A stretch of 64,000 bases of DNA from Bacteroidales bacterium (GTDB lineage Bacteria > Bacteroidota > Bacteroidia > Bacteroidales > UBA7960), in NCBI GenBank assembly GCA_003559855.1, contig PWJZ01000027.1, positions 1-64,000 on the forward strand, in the 5' to 3' direction. Below the pieces are notes generated by a model that saw only the letters and a list, made by a program, of their open reading frames with translations, did no database searches and was not told where the DNA came from. The translations under genes were made by a program, and so were the position numbers. Below, piece after piece: positions 44,793 to 55,096 of this stretch (its first letter is position 1; the number at the start of each line of letters is the position of its first letter).

Positions 44793-45926
44793 ATGAATAT
44801 AGTTGTAAATGCCCAGGTTTTGGTAAAAGATCAGCTTGACGGTATCGGATGGTTTACATATGAAACTTTAAAAAGGATAACCCGGAATAATCCCCGTCAT
44901 ACTTTCTATTTTATCTTTGACAGACCTTACCATGAAAGTTTTCTTTTTTCTGAAAATGTAAAGCCGGTCATATTATATCCTCAATCGCGTCATCCTTTTC
45001 TATGGTTTTTGCGTTTTGAACTTCTGATGCCCTTTATCCTCCGAAAATATAAAGCCGACATTTTTTTATCGCCCGACGGCTGGATGACTCTTAACACGAA
45101 AGTACCTGTTGTCCAGGTAATACATGATTTGAACTTTGAGCATTACCCGCAGGATTTGCCATTTTGGACCAGGAAGTATTACAAGACTTTGTTTCCGCGG
45201 TATGCAAGGCAGGCTGCTCAAATAGCCACAGTCAGCCACTATTCAAAAAATGATATAGTGCAGACTTATGACATTTCACCCGACAAAATTGATGTGGTCT
45301 TTAACGGATGCAATACTGATTTTAAGCCTTTTACAAGTGATGAAAATATAAAAATCCGCGAACAATATTCGGCAGGTGCACCATATTTTCTCTATGTAGG
45401 CGCTCTGATACCCAGAAAAAATGTAACCCGCCTTTTCCGGGCATTTGATCAGTTCAAAAAGCAAGACAATAACAACACCAAGCTGCTGGTCGCAGGTCAC
45501 AAAATGTGGCTGTCAAATCATATTGACGGTACGTTTCGAGATATGCAGCATAAAGACGACATTATTTTCGTCGGCAGAAAAAATGTTGACGAGCTTACAA
45601 AATTATATTCGGCAGCAATAGCATTAACTTATGTTTCTTATTTTGAAGGCTTTGGGATACCCATCCTTGAAGCTTTCAATGCCGAAACAGCCGTTATAAC
45701 ATCAAATTGTACTTCAATGCCCGAGGTTGCCGACTCTGCTGCCTTGCTTGTCGATCCTTTCTCGGTCGATTCTATCGCCGAGGCTATGGTTAAGCTTAAT
45801 AACAACAGCTCCCTGAGAAAACAGCTTGTTGATAAAGGTAAAGAACGAAAAAAGCTTTTTTCGTGGGATAATACTGCCGAACAGTTATGGAAATGTGTTG
45901 AAAAAGCTATAGAAATGAAAAAATAA
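44793..45926 (+). CDS. Family 4 glycosyltransferase
   Basis: This 377-residue protein is a GT4-type (GT-B fold) glycosyltransferase. The donor-binding GALIPRKNVTRL (from about residue 203) and EGFGIPILEAF (Glu285 and Glu293) are present. The N-terminal half has WMTLNTKVPVVQVIHDLNFEHYP. No signal peptide, so it is cytoplasmic or membrane-peripheral. It probably adds a sugar to a lipid-linked precursor. Donor and acceptor are unknown. The aminopeptidase gene follows closely. Confidence 0.9.
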   Translation: MNIVVNAQVLVKDQLDGIGWFTYETLKRITRNNPRHTFYFIFDRPYHESFLFSENVKPVILYPQSRHPFLWFLRFELLMPFILRKYKADIFLSPDGWMTLNTKVPVVQVIHDLNFEHYPQDLPFWTRKYYKTLFPRYARQAAQIATVSHYSKNDIVQTYDISPDKIDVVFNGCNTDFKPFTSDENIKIREQYSAGAPYFLYVGALIPRKNVTRLFRAFDQFKKQDNNNTKLLVAGHKMWLSNHIDGTFRDMQHKDDIIFVGRKNVDELTKLYSAAIALTYVSYFEGFGIPILEAFNAETAVITSNCTSMPEVADSAALLVDPFSVDSIAEAMVKLNNNSSLRKQLVDKGKERKKLFSWDNTAEQLWKCVEKAIEMKK

Positions 45927-45967
45927 AAACAGATTTGTTTTTTTATTTTAAGGAAAATAATAATGTT

Positions 45968-47449
45968 ATGAAGAAAAGAAATATGACAGTTACCGTTATT
46001 ATAATAATTGCAGCGCTGGTATTGCTTTTTATGATCGACAATTTAACACGTCCCTGCCTCAGGCCCGGTGAATTACCCGAACGTTATATTCATGAGCATA
46101 CCAGCCCGCAATATGATCCTGAATCTTACGCCAATCGCCGTCAAAGGTTAAATGAAGCCCTGGGAGATGGTGTATTGATAATATCTGCGGCAGCCCGAAA
46201 GGATTTTTATTATATTACGGGTTTTGATGAGCGCCAGGGTGTTGCCGTGCTGGCTCCCGGAGATGTAAAACCATTCCGAATGTTTGTAACACCAGAAAAT
46301 CCCGCCGATGCCATTTGGATAGGAGAAAGGTACGGAACTCAAGAGGCTATGGGAAAGTTTAAAGCCGATACCGCCTGGTCTTTGGAAAATTTTGAAACAA
46401 TATTACCGAAAATGATAAACGGCACACCTTTTATTTTCGTTCATACCCTCGATCAGCAAATAAAAAAGCTTGTCAGCAAAGTTGTTGAAGAAAAAGGTAT
46501 GGAGGTACAGATAAAGGATGCTGACAGCATTATACATGAAAGCCGTGTCATTAAAGATAAATGGGAAATTGACCAGTTACAGCAAGCTGTTGATGTAACA
46601 TGCAAGGCACATCTGTGGATAATGCAAACCATGGCACCCGGTCAAAAGGAATATGAAGTACAAGCCGAGATAGAATATATTTTCCGTAAAAATGGACTAA
46701 GCCCCGGTTTTTTGCCGATAGTGGGCTCGGGCCCTAATGCAACGATCCTTCATCATATTCGAAATGACCGGATAATAAACGATAATGAACTGCTGCTTGT
46801 TGATATAGGAGCGGCAAGCAGTGGTGGTTATACCGCTGACATTACACGTACATATCCTGTAAACAGACGGTTCACTCCGGAACAAAGAGAAATATACGAC
46901 CTTGTTTATAAAGCCAGCGAAGCGGGAATAAAGAAAATGAAACCCGGAATGAAAATGCTGGACTGTAATCATGAAGCAAACAGGATATTGTTGGAAGGGC
47001 TGCATGAAATAGGTTTAATACCCGACACTACCGTTTGGTGGCAAAAACGTTTTTATATACAGCACAGGGTTAATCATTATATCGGTCTTGATGTTCACGA
47101 TACAGGTGATTACGGATATGATCCTGAAAAAAGGGATGAACATATTCTTACGCCCGAAATACGTGGCAGGGAGCTAAAACCCGGAATGGTTATGACTATG
47201 GAGCCGGGAATATACCTGCAGGAAAACAGACTGGATTACCTGCATGAGCTGTTCGGGCATCTTGCCGGGCCTGAAGAACTTGACAGTTTTGCCGAAAAAA
47301 TACGTCCGGTTTATGAAAAGTATGCAGGCATAGGAGTACGTATCGAAGATAATGTACTTATAACGGAAACCGGTAATAATATCTTGTCGGAAAACCTGCC
47401 AAAATCATCCGATGAAATAGAAGCTGCTATGAAACGCCGAAAATGGTAA
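45968..47449 (+). CDS. pepP: Xaa-Pro aminopeptidase (aminopeptidase P family), membrane-anchored
   Basis: Cleaves N-terminal residues before proline. From 45968 (MKKRNMTVTVIIIIAALVLL) it has 493 residues with one N-terminal hydrophobic helix, placing the catalytic part in the periplasm. An ATG 11 codons earlier is possible but fits less well. Metal ligands are in order: Asp279 (VDIGA), Asp291 (TADITRTY), His370 (NHYIGLDVHD), Glu412 (TMEPGIY) and Glu460 (GVRIEDNV). All five are intact, so it should be active. It follows the glycosyltransferase by 41 bp, without a clear functional link. Confidence 0.92.
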   Translation: MKKRNMTVTVIIIIAALVLLFMIDNLTRPCLRPGELPERYIHEHTSPQYDPESYANRRQRLNEALGDGVLIISAAARKDFYYITGFDERQGVAVLAPGDVKPFRMFVTPENPADAIWIGERYGTQEAMGKFKADTAWSLENFETILPKMINGTPFIFVHTLDQQIKKLVSKVVEEKGMEVQIKDADSIIHESRVIKDKWEIDQLQQAVDVTCKAHLWIMQTMAPGQKEYEVQAEIEYIFRKNGLSPGFLPIVGSGPNATILHHIRNDRIINDNELLLVDIGAASSGGYTADITRTYPVNRRFTPEQREIYDLVYKASEAGIKKMKPGMKMLDCNHEANRILLEGLHEIGLIPDTTVWWQKRFYIQHRVNHYIGLDVHDTGDYGYDPEKRDEHILTPEIRGRELKPGMVMTMEPGIYLQENRLDYLHELFGHLAGPEELDSFAEKIRPVYEKYAGIGVRIEDNVLITETGNNILSENLPKSSDEIEAAMKRRKW

Positions 47450-47598
47450 TAATAAAACAAAACCTCCGAAGGACCATCTCTGCTCACCCGCATAATGACT
47501 GTATCAAAATTCAAGAATTTGATTTTATTATTAACGCGTAAAAATGATCCGAAGAATATAAAAATGTATATTTAACTTTTTTATAGAAACGTTTTGTT

Positions 47599-47606
47599 TA
47601 TTTTTG
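47599..47606 (+). promoter_or_regulatory. Possible -7 box for unknown exported protein
   Basis: TATTTTTG matches TAnnTTTG, 64 nt upstream of the ATG at 47670. No -33 TTG at the right distance. Confidence 0.35.
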
Positions 47607-47669
47607 TTTTAAATAGCTGTACATCAGCTTCGATATTAGTTATTATTTTGTTTAACCAAACTCAAAAAC

Positions 47670-48572
47670 ATGCACAAATTAATTACCGCAACAATTTTGT
47701 TGTCGACACTTGCTTTTATTGCAGGTTTGCCTGCAACCTCCCAGGACCTAAAAATGGTAGCGCCCAAACCTCCTGATGCTGTGGAAGCAGATATTTCAGA
47801 CCTGCGCGATATTCCGGGTGGTGGCGGTGCAGGTTTTACCCGTGTTTTTCATACACCATTATCTGTTGAAGAAGCGGTGGCCTTCTACAACCGGCAAATT
47901 GGCAATATGACAGAAATTGAAAAAGGAATAAATTATCGTGCTGACATCATTGAGATTAATTTTAAGCAATTGGGAGTGTTAAAAGTATATGATATTCCAC
48001 GACGCCCCGGTATTACTGTCAAAAGCGTACGTTCACTAAAGCAACGTAACTGCTTTTCTGACTACTTCAAAAGTTTCCGTGACATGGCGAATTCGCTGGA
48101 ACATTACACACGTAAGGATTTTAATGATCTGTGTGAACGTTTTGGCTATCTTGAACTTGCATATTACGGGTATTCCGACAGGACAGGTGCGGATGGAAAG
48201 CAATTGACCCGTGATGAAGTTTTATACCGGGAATACGTAAAAAAACTTGACCCTGATGCGGGTAAAATTATGACGGCTGAAGAGCTGGTAATTGAAGCTC
48301 AGCGTCTTATGGAGCAGGGACGTATGGATGAGGCAAAAGCTGTTTTAGAAAAGGCAGCCCATATGCAGCAGGAAGGAATGCAACATATGATGAAACAAGA
48401 TATTGAGCAGCTCAGCGAAAAAGAAAAAAAACCGGCAAAAGATAATTGGAGCGAATGGCTTGAATTTCTTAAGGAACTGGATACCATGATATATCCTGCT
48501 ATAGTGTTTATTGACGTGCATCCGTCAAACTGGCCTGATGATGAATGGCTCCATGAAAGTATCGAATGGTAA
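47670..48572 (+). CDS. Exported protein of unknown function
   Basis: This 300-residue protein has a signal peptide (MHKLITATILLSTLAFIAGL, cleavage near PATS). The mature part begins with a compact domain (KMVAPKPPDAVEADIS, then SVEEAVAFYNRQIG), followed by a helical segment with EELVIEAQRLMEQGRMDEAKA-like TPR character, and an acidic Trp-rich end. I recognise no family. It stands alone, convergent with pgi. Confidence 0.7.
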   Translation: MHKLITATILLSTLAFIAGLPATSQDLKMVAPKPPDAVEADISDLRDIPGGGGAGFTRVFHTPLSVEEAVAFYNRQIGNMTEIEKGINYRADIIEINFKQLGVLKVYDIPRRPGITVKSVRSLKQRNCFSDYFKSFRDMANSLEHYTRKDFNDLCERFGYLELAYYGYSDRTGADGKQLTRDEVLYREYVKKLDPDAGKIMTAEELVIEAQRLMEQGRMDEAKAVLEKAAHMQQEGMQHMMKQDIEQLSEKEKKPAKDNWSEWLEFLKELDTMIYPAIVFIDVHPSNWPDDEWLHESIEW

Positions 48573-48613
48573 GATAAAATATCTGTTGCAGCAGCGATGT
48601 ATTACTGATCCGA

Positions 48614-49972
48614 TTACTGTCGTTTTAATTTGTTATTAATCTCTTTTATCCGGTTTTGATAGCCGGGTTTGCCGAGCAAAGCGAACATGTTTTTCTTGTA
48701 ATCCTCCACGCCGGGTTGGTCAAAAGGGTTAACATCCAAAACATATCCGCTTATTGCACAACTCATCTGGAAAAAATATAATAACTCGCCAAGGATTTTT
48801 TCGTTTAGTCCCGGAACCGATATTCTAATTACCGGAACGCCTCCCTCAATATGTGCCAATGTAGTTGCTTTCTCAGCCATGGAATTGATAAATCCGACAT
48901 TTTTTCCGGCAAGATAATTTAATCCATCATAATTATCAGCATCATCAGGTATTTTCAATTGATTTTTGTTTTTGTCGATACTCAATACGGTTTCAAATAA
49001 GATTCTTTTACCTTGCTGAATATATTGCCCCAGAGAATGCAGGTCGGTAGTAAAGTTGGCGCTCACAGGCAAAATGCCTTTATTTTCTTTTCCTTCACTT
49101 TCACCAAAAAGTTGTTTCCACCATTCAGCAAGAAAAAACAGGTTGGGCAAATAGTAAGCCAGTATTTCAACGCCTTTTCCTTTATTATAGAGGATATTTC
49201 GAACAGCAGCATACAAAAATGCTGGATTTTCAAAAAGTGCACTTGTATTAAACAAGAAGTTTTGCATGTTGCGGGCTCCGGCTATGATCTGCTTTATGTC
49301 ATATCCGGCAGCCGCAATGGGAAAAAGACCAACGGGTGTTAATACCGAGTATCTTCCGCCAATATCAGCTGGTATGGCATAGGTTGTATAACCTTCCTTT
49401 TCGGCAAGCTTGTGCAGTGAGCCTTTACGGGCATCGGTGATAGCAACTATCCGCCCTTTAGCCTTGCGCTTGCCGTATTTATTTTCGATATGATTCTTCA
49501 GCAGCCTGAATGATAATGCTGTTTCAGTGGTAGTACCTGATTTTGAAATGACAACGATCGAATATTCTTTATCATTGAGCCATTTTAAAAGCTCAAAAAG
49601 GTAATCTTCCGAAAGATTATGCCCTGCATATACAACTTCAGGTTTGTTATTATTGCCGGGTTTTAAATGAAAATGGTCATCAAGGGCTTCGATGACGGCC
49701 CTCGTGCCAAGATAGGAGCCTCCAATCCCGCTAACTACCAACACTTCTGAATTTTGGGTGATACGCTCTGCATCCTTGATGATCTTGTCAAGGAAATCAT
49801 GAGATGTATCGCCGGGGAGCGTTGCCCATCCCGTCAGCTTACTGCCTTTATCTTTTCTATCCTTTATTTGCTTAAAATGAAAGGAAATCTCGTTTTCGAA
49901 TAATTCTATTTCGTTTTGAGTAATGAAATCGAAAGTGCCACCAATGTTCAGATTTAAATTAATCATAATCAA
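48614..49972 (-). CDS. pgi: Glucose-6-phosphate isomerase
   Basis: Interconverts glucose-6-phosphate and fructose-6-phosphate. The 452-residue protein is the short bacterial form. It has GIGGSYLGTRAVIEAL, VISKSGTTTETALSFR for the phosphate site, and GGRYSVLTPVGLFPIA. A start at the second in-frame ATG (49966) is equally possible. It begins 12 bp after the infB stop, so it is transcribed with rimP-nusA-infB, an unexpected metabolic partner for translation genes. Confidence 0.95.
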   Translation of the reverse strand: MIMINLNLNIGGTFDFITQNEIELFENEISFHFKQIKDRKDKGSKLTGWATLPGDTSHDFLDKIIKDAERITQNSEVLVVSGIGGSYLGTRAVIEALDDHFHLKPGNNNKPEVVYAGHNLSEDYLFELLKWLNDKEYSIVVISKSGTTTETALSFRLLKNHIENKYGKRKAKGRIVAITDARKGSLHKLAEKEGYTTYAIPADIGGRYSVLTPVGLFPIAAAGYDIKQIIAGARNMQNFLFNTSALFENPAFLYAAVRNILYNKGKGVEILAYYLPNLFFLAEWWKQLFGESEGKENKGILPVSANFTTDLHSLGQYIQQGKRILFETVLSIDKNKNQLKIPDDADNYDGLNYLAGKNVGFINSMAEKATTLAHIEGGVPVIRISVPGLNEKILGELLYFFQMSCAISGYVLDVNPFDQPGVEDYKKNMFALLGKPGYQNRIKEINNKLKRQ

Positions 49973-49984
49973 GCCGATAAAAGA

Positions 49985-52945
49985 TTATTCAAGTTTTCGT
50001 GCAACTTCAACGGTTTCAAAGGCTTCAATAATATCACCTGTTTTGATATCGTTGAAATTTTCCACGTTTAATCCACATTCATATCCTGCCTGCACTTCTT
50101 TAACATCATCTTTAAACCTTTTCAGAGAGCCGAGTTTTCCTGTATAAACCACGATACCATTGCGTATAACACGAACGTTGGAATTACGGTGTATTTTGCC
50201 GTCTAATACAAAGCAGCCGGCAACGGTTCCTACTTTTGATATTTTGAAGGTTTCTCTGACTTCGAGATTTGCATTTATTTTTTCTTCGATTTCGGGAGAT
50301 AACATTCCTTCTATAGCAGATTTAAGCTCATTAATGGCGTTATAGATAACCGAATATATTCTTATGTCTATTTCTTCCTGTTCGGCAAGTTTTCTTGCGG
50401 CCATCGACGGTCTAACCTGGAATCCAATTATTATGGCGTTTGATGCTGATGCCAGCAGAACATCACCTTCTGTTATAGGCCCGACAGCTTTGTGAATAAT
50501 GTTAACCTGTACTTCTTCCGTCGAAAGTTTCAGCAGTGAGTCGCTGAGTGCTTCTACCGAGCCGTCAACATCGCCTTTAACAATAACATTGAGTTCTTTG
50601 AAATCGCCTATGGCAATTCTTCGTCCTATCTCGTCCAAAGTAATATGTTTTTTGGTTCGTAATCCCTGTTCTCTGACGAGTTGTTGTCTTTTGGCGACAA
50701 TGTTTTTCGCTTCCTGCTCATTATTAAGGACGTTGAATTTTTCACCTGCCTGAGGTGCGCCGTTCAGGCCTAGTATCAAGACAGGTGTTGAGGGTCCTGC
50801 TTCTTTTATACGGATTCCTCTTTCGTTAAACATGGCTTTAACCTTTCCGAAATGAGTGCCTGCAACAACCATATCGCCTACCCGCAGCGTTCCGTTTTGT
50901 ACCAGTATTGTTGCAACATAACCTCTTCCCTTATCAAGCATTGATTCGATAACGGTGCCTGAAGCGAATTTGATAGGATTAGCTTTCAGATCAAGCATTT
51001 CAGCTTCCAGCAATACTTTCTCCTGGAGCAGGTCTATATTTTTTCCATGCTTGGCTGATATTTCCTGACATTGATATTTGCCGCCCCAATCTTCAACGAG
51101 TATATTGAATTTTGCAAGCTCTTCCTTGACCTTTTCAGAGTTTGCATTGGGTTTATCTATTTTGTTTATGGCAATTATAATTGGTACGCCTGCAGCCTGG
51201 GCATTATTGATAGCTTCTTTGGTTTGTGGCATTACGCTGTCATCGGCTGCTACAACTATAATGGCCACATCCGTGATTTTAGCCCCTCTTGCACGCATTG
51301 CAGTGAATGCCTCGTGACCCGGTGTATCAAGGAAAGTTATAAACTTATCGTTTTCCAACTCAACAGAATAAGCACCTATATGCTGGGTTATACTACCGGC
51401 TTCTCCTGCTATTATATTAGAGTGCCTGATATAGTCCAGCAAGGATGTCTTGCCATGGTCAACATGACCCATTACCGTAACTATTGGAGCCCTCGGCTGA
51501 AGCTCTTCAGGGTCATCCTTTTCTTCTTCAACAGCCTCCTGGTCATCAACACTGACAAATTTTACCTCATAGCTAAATTCATCCGCAACGATAGCAATGG
51601 TTTCGGCATCAAGCCTCTGGTTAATCGATACAAATAAACCCAGATTCATGCATACAGAGATCACATCAGTAACATTCACGTCCATCAGGCTTGCCAGTTC
51701 GCTTGCCGAAATGAACTCCGTAACTTCAAGAACATTTTGATTTGATTTGGTCTCCTGCATGTCTTTTAATCGCTGTTGCTGAACAAGCTGCCGTTTTTGC
51801 CGCCTGTATTTCGCAGCTTTGGATTTGCTTTTCGTACCACTAAGCGTTGCAAGAGTTTCACGTATCTGTTTTGAGATTTCTTCTTCCGAAAATTCAGCCC
51901 TGGGATATTCTCTTTTGCTGACAGGTTTTCTTTTTGCCTTTGCAGCTTGTTTATGCGGCTTTTGTTTTTTATCCTCTGCTTTTTGTTTCGTTTTATCCGC
52001 TGCAGCAGGCTTGGCTTCCTGCGTTTTTTCCTTTTTTATACGTTTTCTTTTTCGCTTTTTATAACGTGTATCATCAGATGAAGAAGCTACCGGTTTCTTG
52101 GGCGCATCTTTGGCCGAAGGAAGATCTATCTTTCCCAGAATTGTAGGCCCTTCAAGCTTCTGAAATTCGGTCTTGAAAATATCTTTCGCTTTTTTATCCC
52201 TTTCCTTTTTCTCTGCTTCCTGCTTGTCAAACTCCAGCTCATCCGCAATATCCTTTTCAGTTTTTTCTGCTGAAACTTGTTCTTTATCCTGAGCTTCTTT
52301 TTTCTTTTCTTCCTTCCCGACATCTTTCTTTTCAACAGAAGGTTTATCAGAAGTGGATTTGGTTTTATCCGATGGTTTTTCAGCGGTTTTTTCTTTTAAA
52401 GCTTCCTCATCGGCTTTTTTCTTCTCAGCCGCAGGCTTTGCTTTTTTAGCTTTTTCATCTTCCTTTTTGACGGCTTCCTTTTTATCCTTGTCTGTTGTGA
52501 TCTTATCAGGATCTATTTTCCCTACAACTTTAGGGCCTGAAATCGTTCTCTCATCAGTTTTTGGTTTTTCAGGGGGTTTTTTATCCAACGACGATTTAAT
52601 ATCTTTAATGAACAGGTCTTCCGCCGTCTCTTCCCGGTCATCTTCATCTTTCGGCAAAGGTTCTAAAGGTTCCTGATCGTCATCTTCGGGCTTCTTTTCA
52701 TCGTCAAGGCTGATAGTTTCGCGTTTGACAACATTCAGCCTGGCCTTTTGAGTTGCTTCTTTAAGGTTCTTTTCTTTCTGAAATTCCTTGAAAAGCATCT
52801 CATAGGCTTCCTCGGAAATTTTCGAATTGGGATTGTTAACCACATTAAACCCCTTTTTATTAAGGTAGTCAACAATGGTGCTTATCCCAATATTAAATTC
52901 CTTGGCTACTTTACTAAGTCTTAATATTTTGGTGACTTCAGTCAT
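49985..52945 (-). CDS. infB: Translation initiation factor IF-2
   Basis: IF-2 is the GTPase that places initiator tRNA on the 30S subunit. Starting at 52945 ([17 protein letters not shown]) it is 986 residues. An in-frame ATG three codons earlier is less likely. The N-terminal domain (1-60) is followed by about 300 residues rich in Lys, Glu and Ala. The G domain begins with GHVDHGKT at about 493-500, then DTPGHEAF and NKIDKPNA. The C-terminal tRNA-binding part completes it. It is part of the rimP-nusA-infB operon, the classical order. Confidence 0.97.
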   Translation of the reverse strand: MTEVTKILRLSKVAKEFNIGISTIVDYLNKKGFNVVNNPNSKISEEAYEMLFKEFQKEKNLKEATQKARLNVVKRETISLDDEKKPEDDDQEPLEPLPKDEDDREETAEDLFIKDIKSSLDKKPPEKPKTDERTISGPKVVGKIDPDKITTDKDKKEAVKKEDEKAKKAKPAAEKKKADEEALKEKTAEKPSDKTKSTSDKPSVEKKDVGKEEKKKEAQDKEQVSAEKTEKDIADELEFDKQEAEKKERDKKAKDIFKTEFQKLEGPTILGKIDLPSAKDAPKKPVASSSDDTRYKKRKRKRIKKEKTQEAKPAAADKTKQKAEDKKQKPHKQAAKAKRKPVSKREYPRAEFSEEEISKQIRETLATLSGTKSKSKAAKYRRQKRQLVQQQRLKDMQETKSNQNVLEVTEFISASELASLMDVNVTDVISVCMNLGLFVSINQRLDAETIAIVADEFSYEVKFVSVDDQEAVEEEKDDPEELQPRAPIVTVMGHVDHGKTSLLDYIRHSNIIAGEAGSITQHIGAYSVELENDKFITFLDTPGHEAFTAMRARGAKITDVAIIVVAADDSVMPQTKEAINNAQAAGVPIIIAINKIDKPNANSEKVKEELAKFNILVEDWGGKYQCQEISAKHGKNIDLLQEKVLLEAEMLDLKANPIKFASGTVIESMLDKGRGYVATILVQNGTLRVGDMVVAGTHFGKVKAMFNERGIRIKEAGPSTPVLILGLNGAPQAGEKFNVLNNEQEAKNIVAKRQQLVREQGLRTKKHITLDEIGRRIAIGDFKELNVIVKGDVDGSVEALSDSLLKLSTEEVQVNIIHKAVGPITEGDVLLASASNAIIIGFQVRPSMAARKLAEQEEIDIRIYSVIYNAINELKSAIEGMLSPEIEEKINANLEVRETFKISKVGTVAGCFVLDGKIHRNSNVRVIRNGIVVYTGKLGSLKRFKDDVKEVQAGYECGLNVENFNDIKTGDIIEAFETVEVARKLE

Positions 52946-52990
52946 ATAAAACATTTAAGTATTAAGTATAATTTGCCCGTATAAAATATG

Positions 52991-52998
52991 CAAAGATA
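52991..52998 (-). promoter_or_regulatory. Possible internal -7 box before infB
   Basis: Reads TATCTTTG on the minus strand, about 46 nt before the infB start and 7 nt past the nusA stop. No -33 partner is seen, so an internal promoter is uncertain. Confidence 0.3.
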
Positions 52999-53004
52999 CA
53001 AAAA

Positions 53005-54240
53005 TTAGTCGAACTCTTCTTTTAGTATACGTATTACATCGTTTATTGTTTCTTCTTCAAGGTCTGTACGCTTTACCATTTCTTCGACCGACAGGCTTAA
53101 GACGCTTTTTGCGGTATCCAGTCCTACCGATTTAAGTTCTTTTATCACCCAGTCTTCAATTTCGTCTTCAAATTCCGAAAGATCCACATCTTCGGTATCG
53201 TGGTCGGCTTCCCTGTAAACGTCTATTTCATAGCCTGTAAGCATACCTGCCAGTTTTATGTTAAATCCGCCTTTTCCTATAGCAAGTGAAACCTGGTCGG
53301 GTTTAAGAAATACTTCTGCCCTTTTGTTTTCTTCGTCAATATTTATAGATGTTATTTTAGCCGGGCTGAGAGTTCTTGAGATGTATAGTGATGTATTTGT
53401 GGTATAGTTAATAACATCAATATTTTCATTTCTCAGTTCTCTGACAATTCCATGTATTCTCGAACCTTTCATTCCGACGCAAGCGCCTACCGGGTCAACG
53501 CGTTCATCGTAAGATTCGACGGCAACTTTGGCGCGTTCGCCCGGCACCCTTACGATCTTTTTGATGGTTATCAATCCGTCATATACCTCAGGTACTTCCT
53601 GCTCAAAAAGACGCTCAAGAAATACCGGAGAAGTACGTGATAATATTATCAGGGGATTGCTGTTCTTTATCTCAACTCTCAACACAACTGCCCGTAAAGT
53701 ATCACCTTTCCGGAAAAAATCCATCTGAATTTGTTCATTTTTTGGCAAAATAAGCTCTATACCCTCATCATCCAAAGCAAGTATCTCTTTCTTCCAGACC
53801 TGGTAAACCTCGGCAGTTACTATTTCACCAATCCGTTCCTGGTATTTTTTGTATACCTCGTCTTTTTCAAGTTCCAAAAGCTTGGAAACAAAATTTTGTC
53901 TTAAAGCCAGAATTTCGCGTCTTCCAAAATCACTCATCTTTACCGGCTCCGAAAACTCTTCACCTATCTCGAAATCAGGTTCAATTTTTACAGCTTCGCT
54001 GTAAGCAATCTGGGTGTTCGGGTCTTCAAGCTCATCATCATCCACAATAACACGGTTGTGCCAAACCTCCAAATCACCCTTGTCAACATTGACAATAATG
54101 TCGAAATTTGCATCCGGACCATACTTCTTCAGCAATATATTCTTAAAAATATCTTCCAGAATAAGTGTCATCGTGGAAGGTTCAATGTTCTTAAATTCTT
54201 TAAATTCTGAAAAAGATTCAGCAAGATTTATGTTTTCCAT
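53005..54240 (-). CDS. nusA: Transcription termination/antitermination factor NusA
   Basis: NusA binds RNA polymerase and modulates pausing, termination and antitermination. The 411-residue protein has the NusA N-terminal domain (to about 125), an S1 domain (GEIVTAEVYQVWKKE), and two KH domains with VGACVGMKGSRI and LAIGKGGFNIKLA. The C-terminus is short and acidic, without the two AR repeats of the E. coli protein, which is normal in this phylum. It is 52 bp after rimP and 59 bp before infB. Confidence 0.96.
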   Translation of the reverse strand: MENINLAESFSEFKEFKNIEPSTMTLILEDIFKNILLKKYGPDANFDIIVNVDKGDLEVWHNRVIVDDDELEDPNTQIAYSEAVKIEPDFEIGEEFSEPVKMSDFGRREILALRQNFVSKLLELEKDEVYKKYQERIGEIVTAEVYQVWKKEILALDDEGIELILPKNEQIQMDFFRKGDTLRAVVLRVEIKNSNPLIILSRTSPVFLERLFEQEVPEVYDGLITIKKIVRVPGERAKVAVESYDERVDPVGACVGMKGSRIHGIVRELRNENIDVINYTTNTSLYISRTLSPAKITSINIDEENKRAEVFLKPDQVSLAIGKGGFNIKLAGMLTGYEIDVYREADHDTEDVDLSEFEDEIEDWVIKELKSVGLDTAKSVLSLSVEEMVKRTDLEEETINDVIRILKEEFD

Positions 54241-54292
54241 TTTTGTATTATATATAAAAATTTAATTATGCATTTTAATAAGAAAACCATTG

Positions 54293-54736
54293 CTAAAAAA
54301 CAGCTTTTATTTTGGCTTCCCTTATTTCTTTGAAAAAAATAAATTTATTTTTTTCTTCTTTACTTGTTTTTTTATTAAACAATTCAATTTCTATACCATT
54401 TTTCTCCACCCTTGTTAATTTGCCGTAAAGTTTTTTATTATCGGGTGTTGAAACAACAATATTTCTTCCGATATTTTTAAGGTATTGGCGAAAGACCTGC
54501 AAGGGCTTGCCAACCCCGGCTGATGATACTTCAAGATCAAAATCTTCTTTGTCGCGGTCAAAAAAAGTTTCAATATGTTTACTGAGGTCAGCGCAGTCAG
54601 AAATTGTTATGTCATTATCACCGTCAATAAAAACCATTATCTTGTTTTGCGGAGTGATTTTGACTTCAACAAGAAACTTATCGCTATCCTGAAAAAAATC
54701 CTCTACAATTCCTTGTATTTTCAGTTTATCTATCAT
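54293..54736 (-). CDS. rimP: Ribosome maturation factor RimP
   Basis: RimP helps assemble the 30S subunit. The 147-residue protein has the typical N-terminal domain with the FIDGDNDITISDCADLSKHIE segment split around residue 40, then DFDLEVSSAGVGKPL, a signature of the family, and a C-terminal Sm-like domain. It heads the operon rimP-nusA-infB-pgi. Confidence 0.93.
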   Translation of the reverse strand: MIDKLKIQGIVEDFFQDSDKFLVEVKITPQNKIMVFIDGDNDITISDCADLSKHIETFFDRDKEDFDLEVSSAGVGKPLQVFRQYLKNIGRNIVVSTPDNKKLYGKLTRVEKNGIEIELFNKKTSKEEKNKFIFFKEIREAKIKAVF

Positions 54737-55096
54737 GGCTTATATGTAATAAAACAGGGGACTTAACCGCCCCCTTACCCAGATATTACTACTCATAATT
54801 TCGCTGCAAAGATACAAAAAAAATACGTGATACAAAAATAATTAAAAAAAAACATGAGTTTCCCGTTATAACATTACAAAAGCGGATTATTAAAATCAAT
54901 TAGTGGCAGTGGTCAAGTAATATTTTTCAGAGCTGAGCGGGGCAAGTATCCTCTGTTCGGGGGTTTTGGCATTTAGTGCCGATTGTTCATATTCCAGGCG
55001 TGTGTCAACGTAATTATTTGAAAGTTAACGAAGATCACTTTTCCAAAAATAGTCACTTTACGGTAATTTTCAAGTTATCATATTGTCGAATGTGTG
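54737..55096. other. Intergenic region upstream of the rimP operon
   Basis: The first 100 bp carry the operon promoter. The remaining 260 bp up to the stop of the FISUMP gene hold no ORF, RNA gene or terminator that I can support. Confidence 0.5.
54807..54837 (-). promoter_or_regulatory. Bacteroidota promoter for rimP-nusA-infB-pgi
   Basis: On the minus strand TTTTG (54837-54833), an 18-nt spacer and TATCTTTG (54814-54807) match the -33/-7 consensus. Transcription should start near 54800, leaving a leader of about 65 nt before rimP. Confidence 0.6.
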
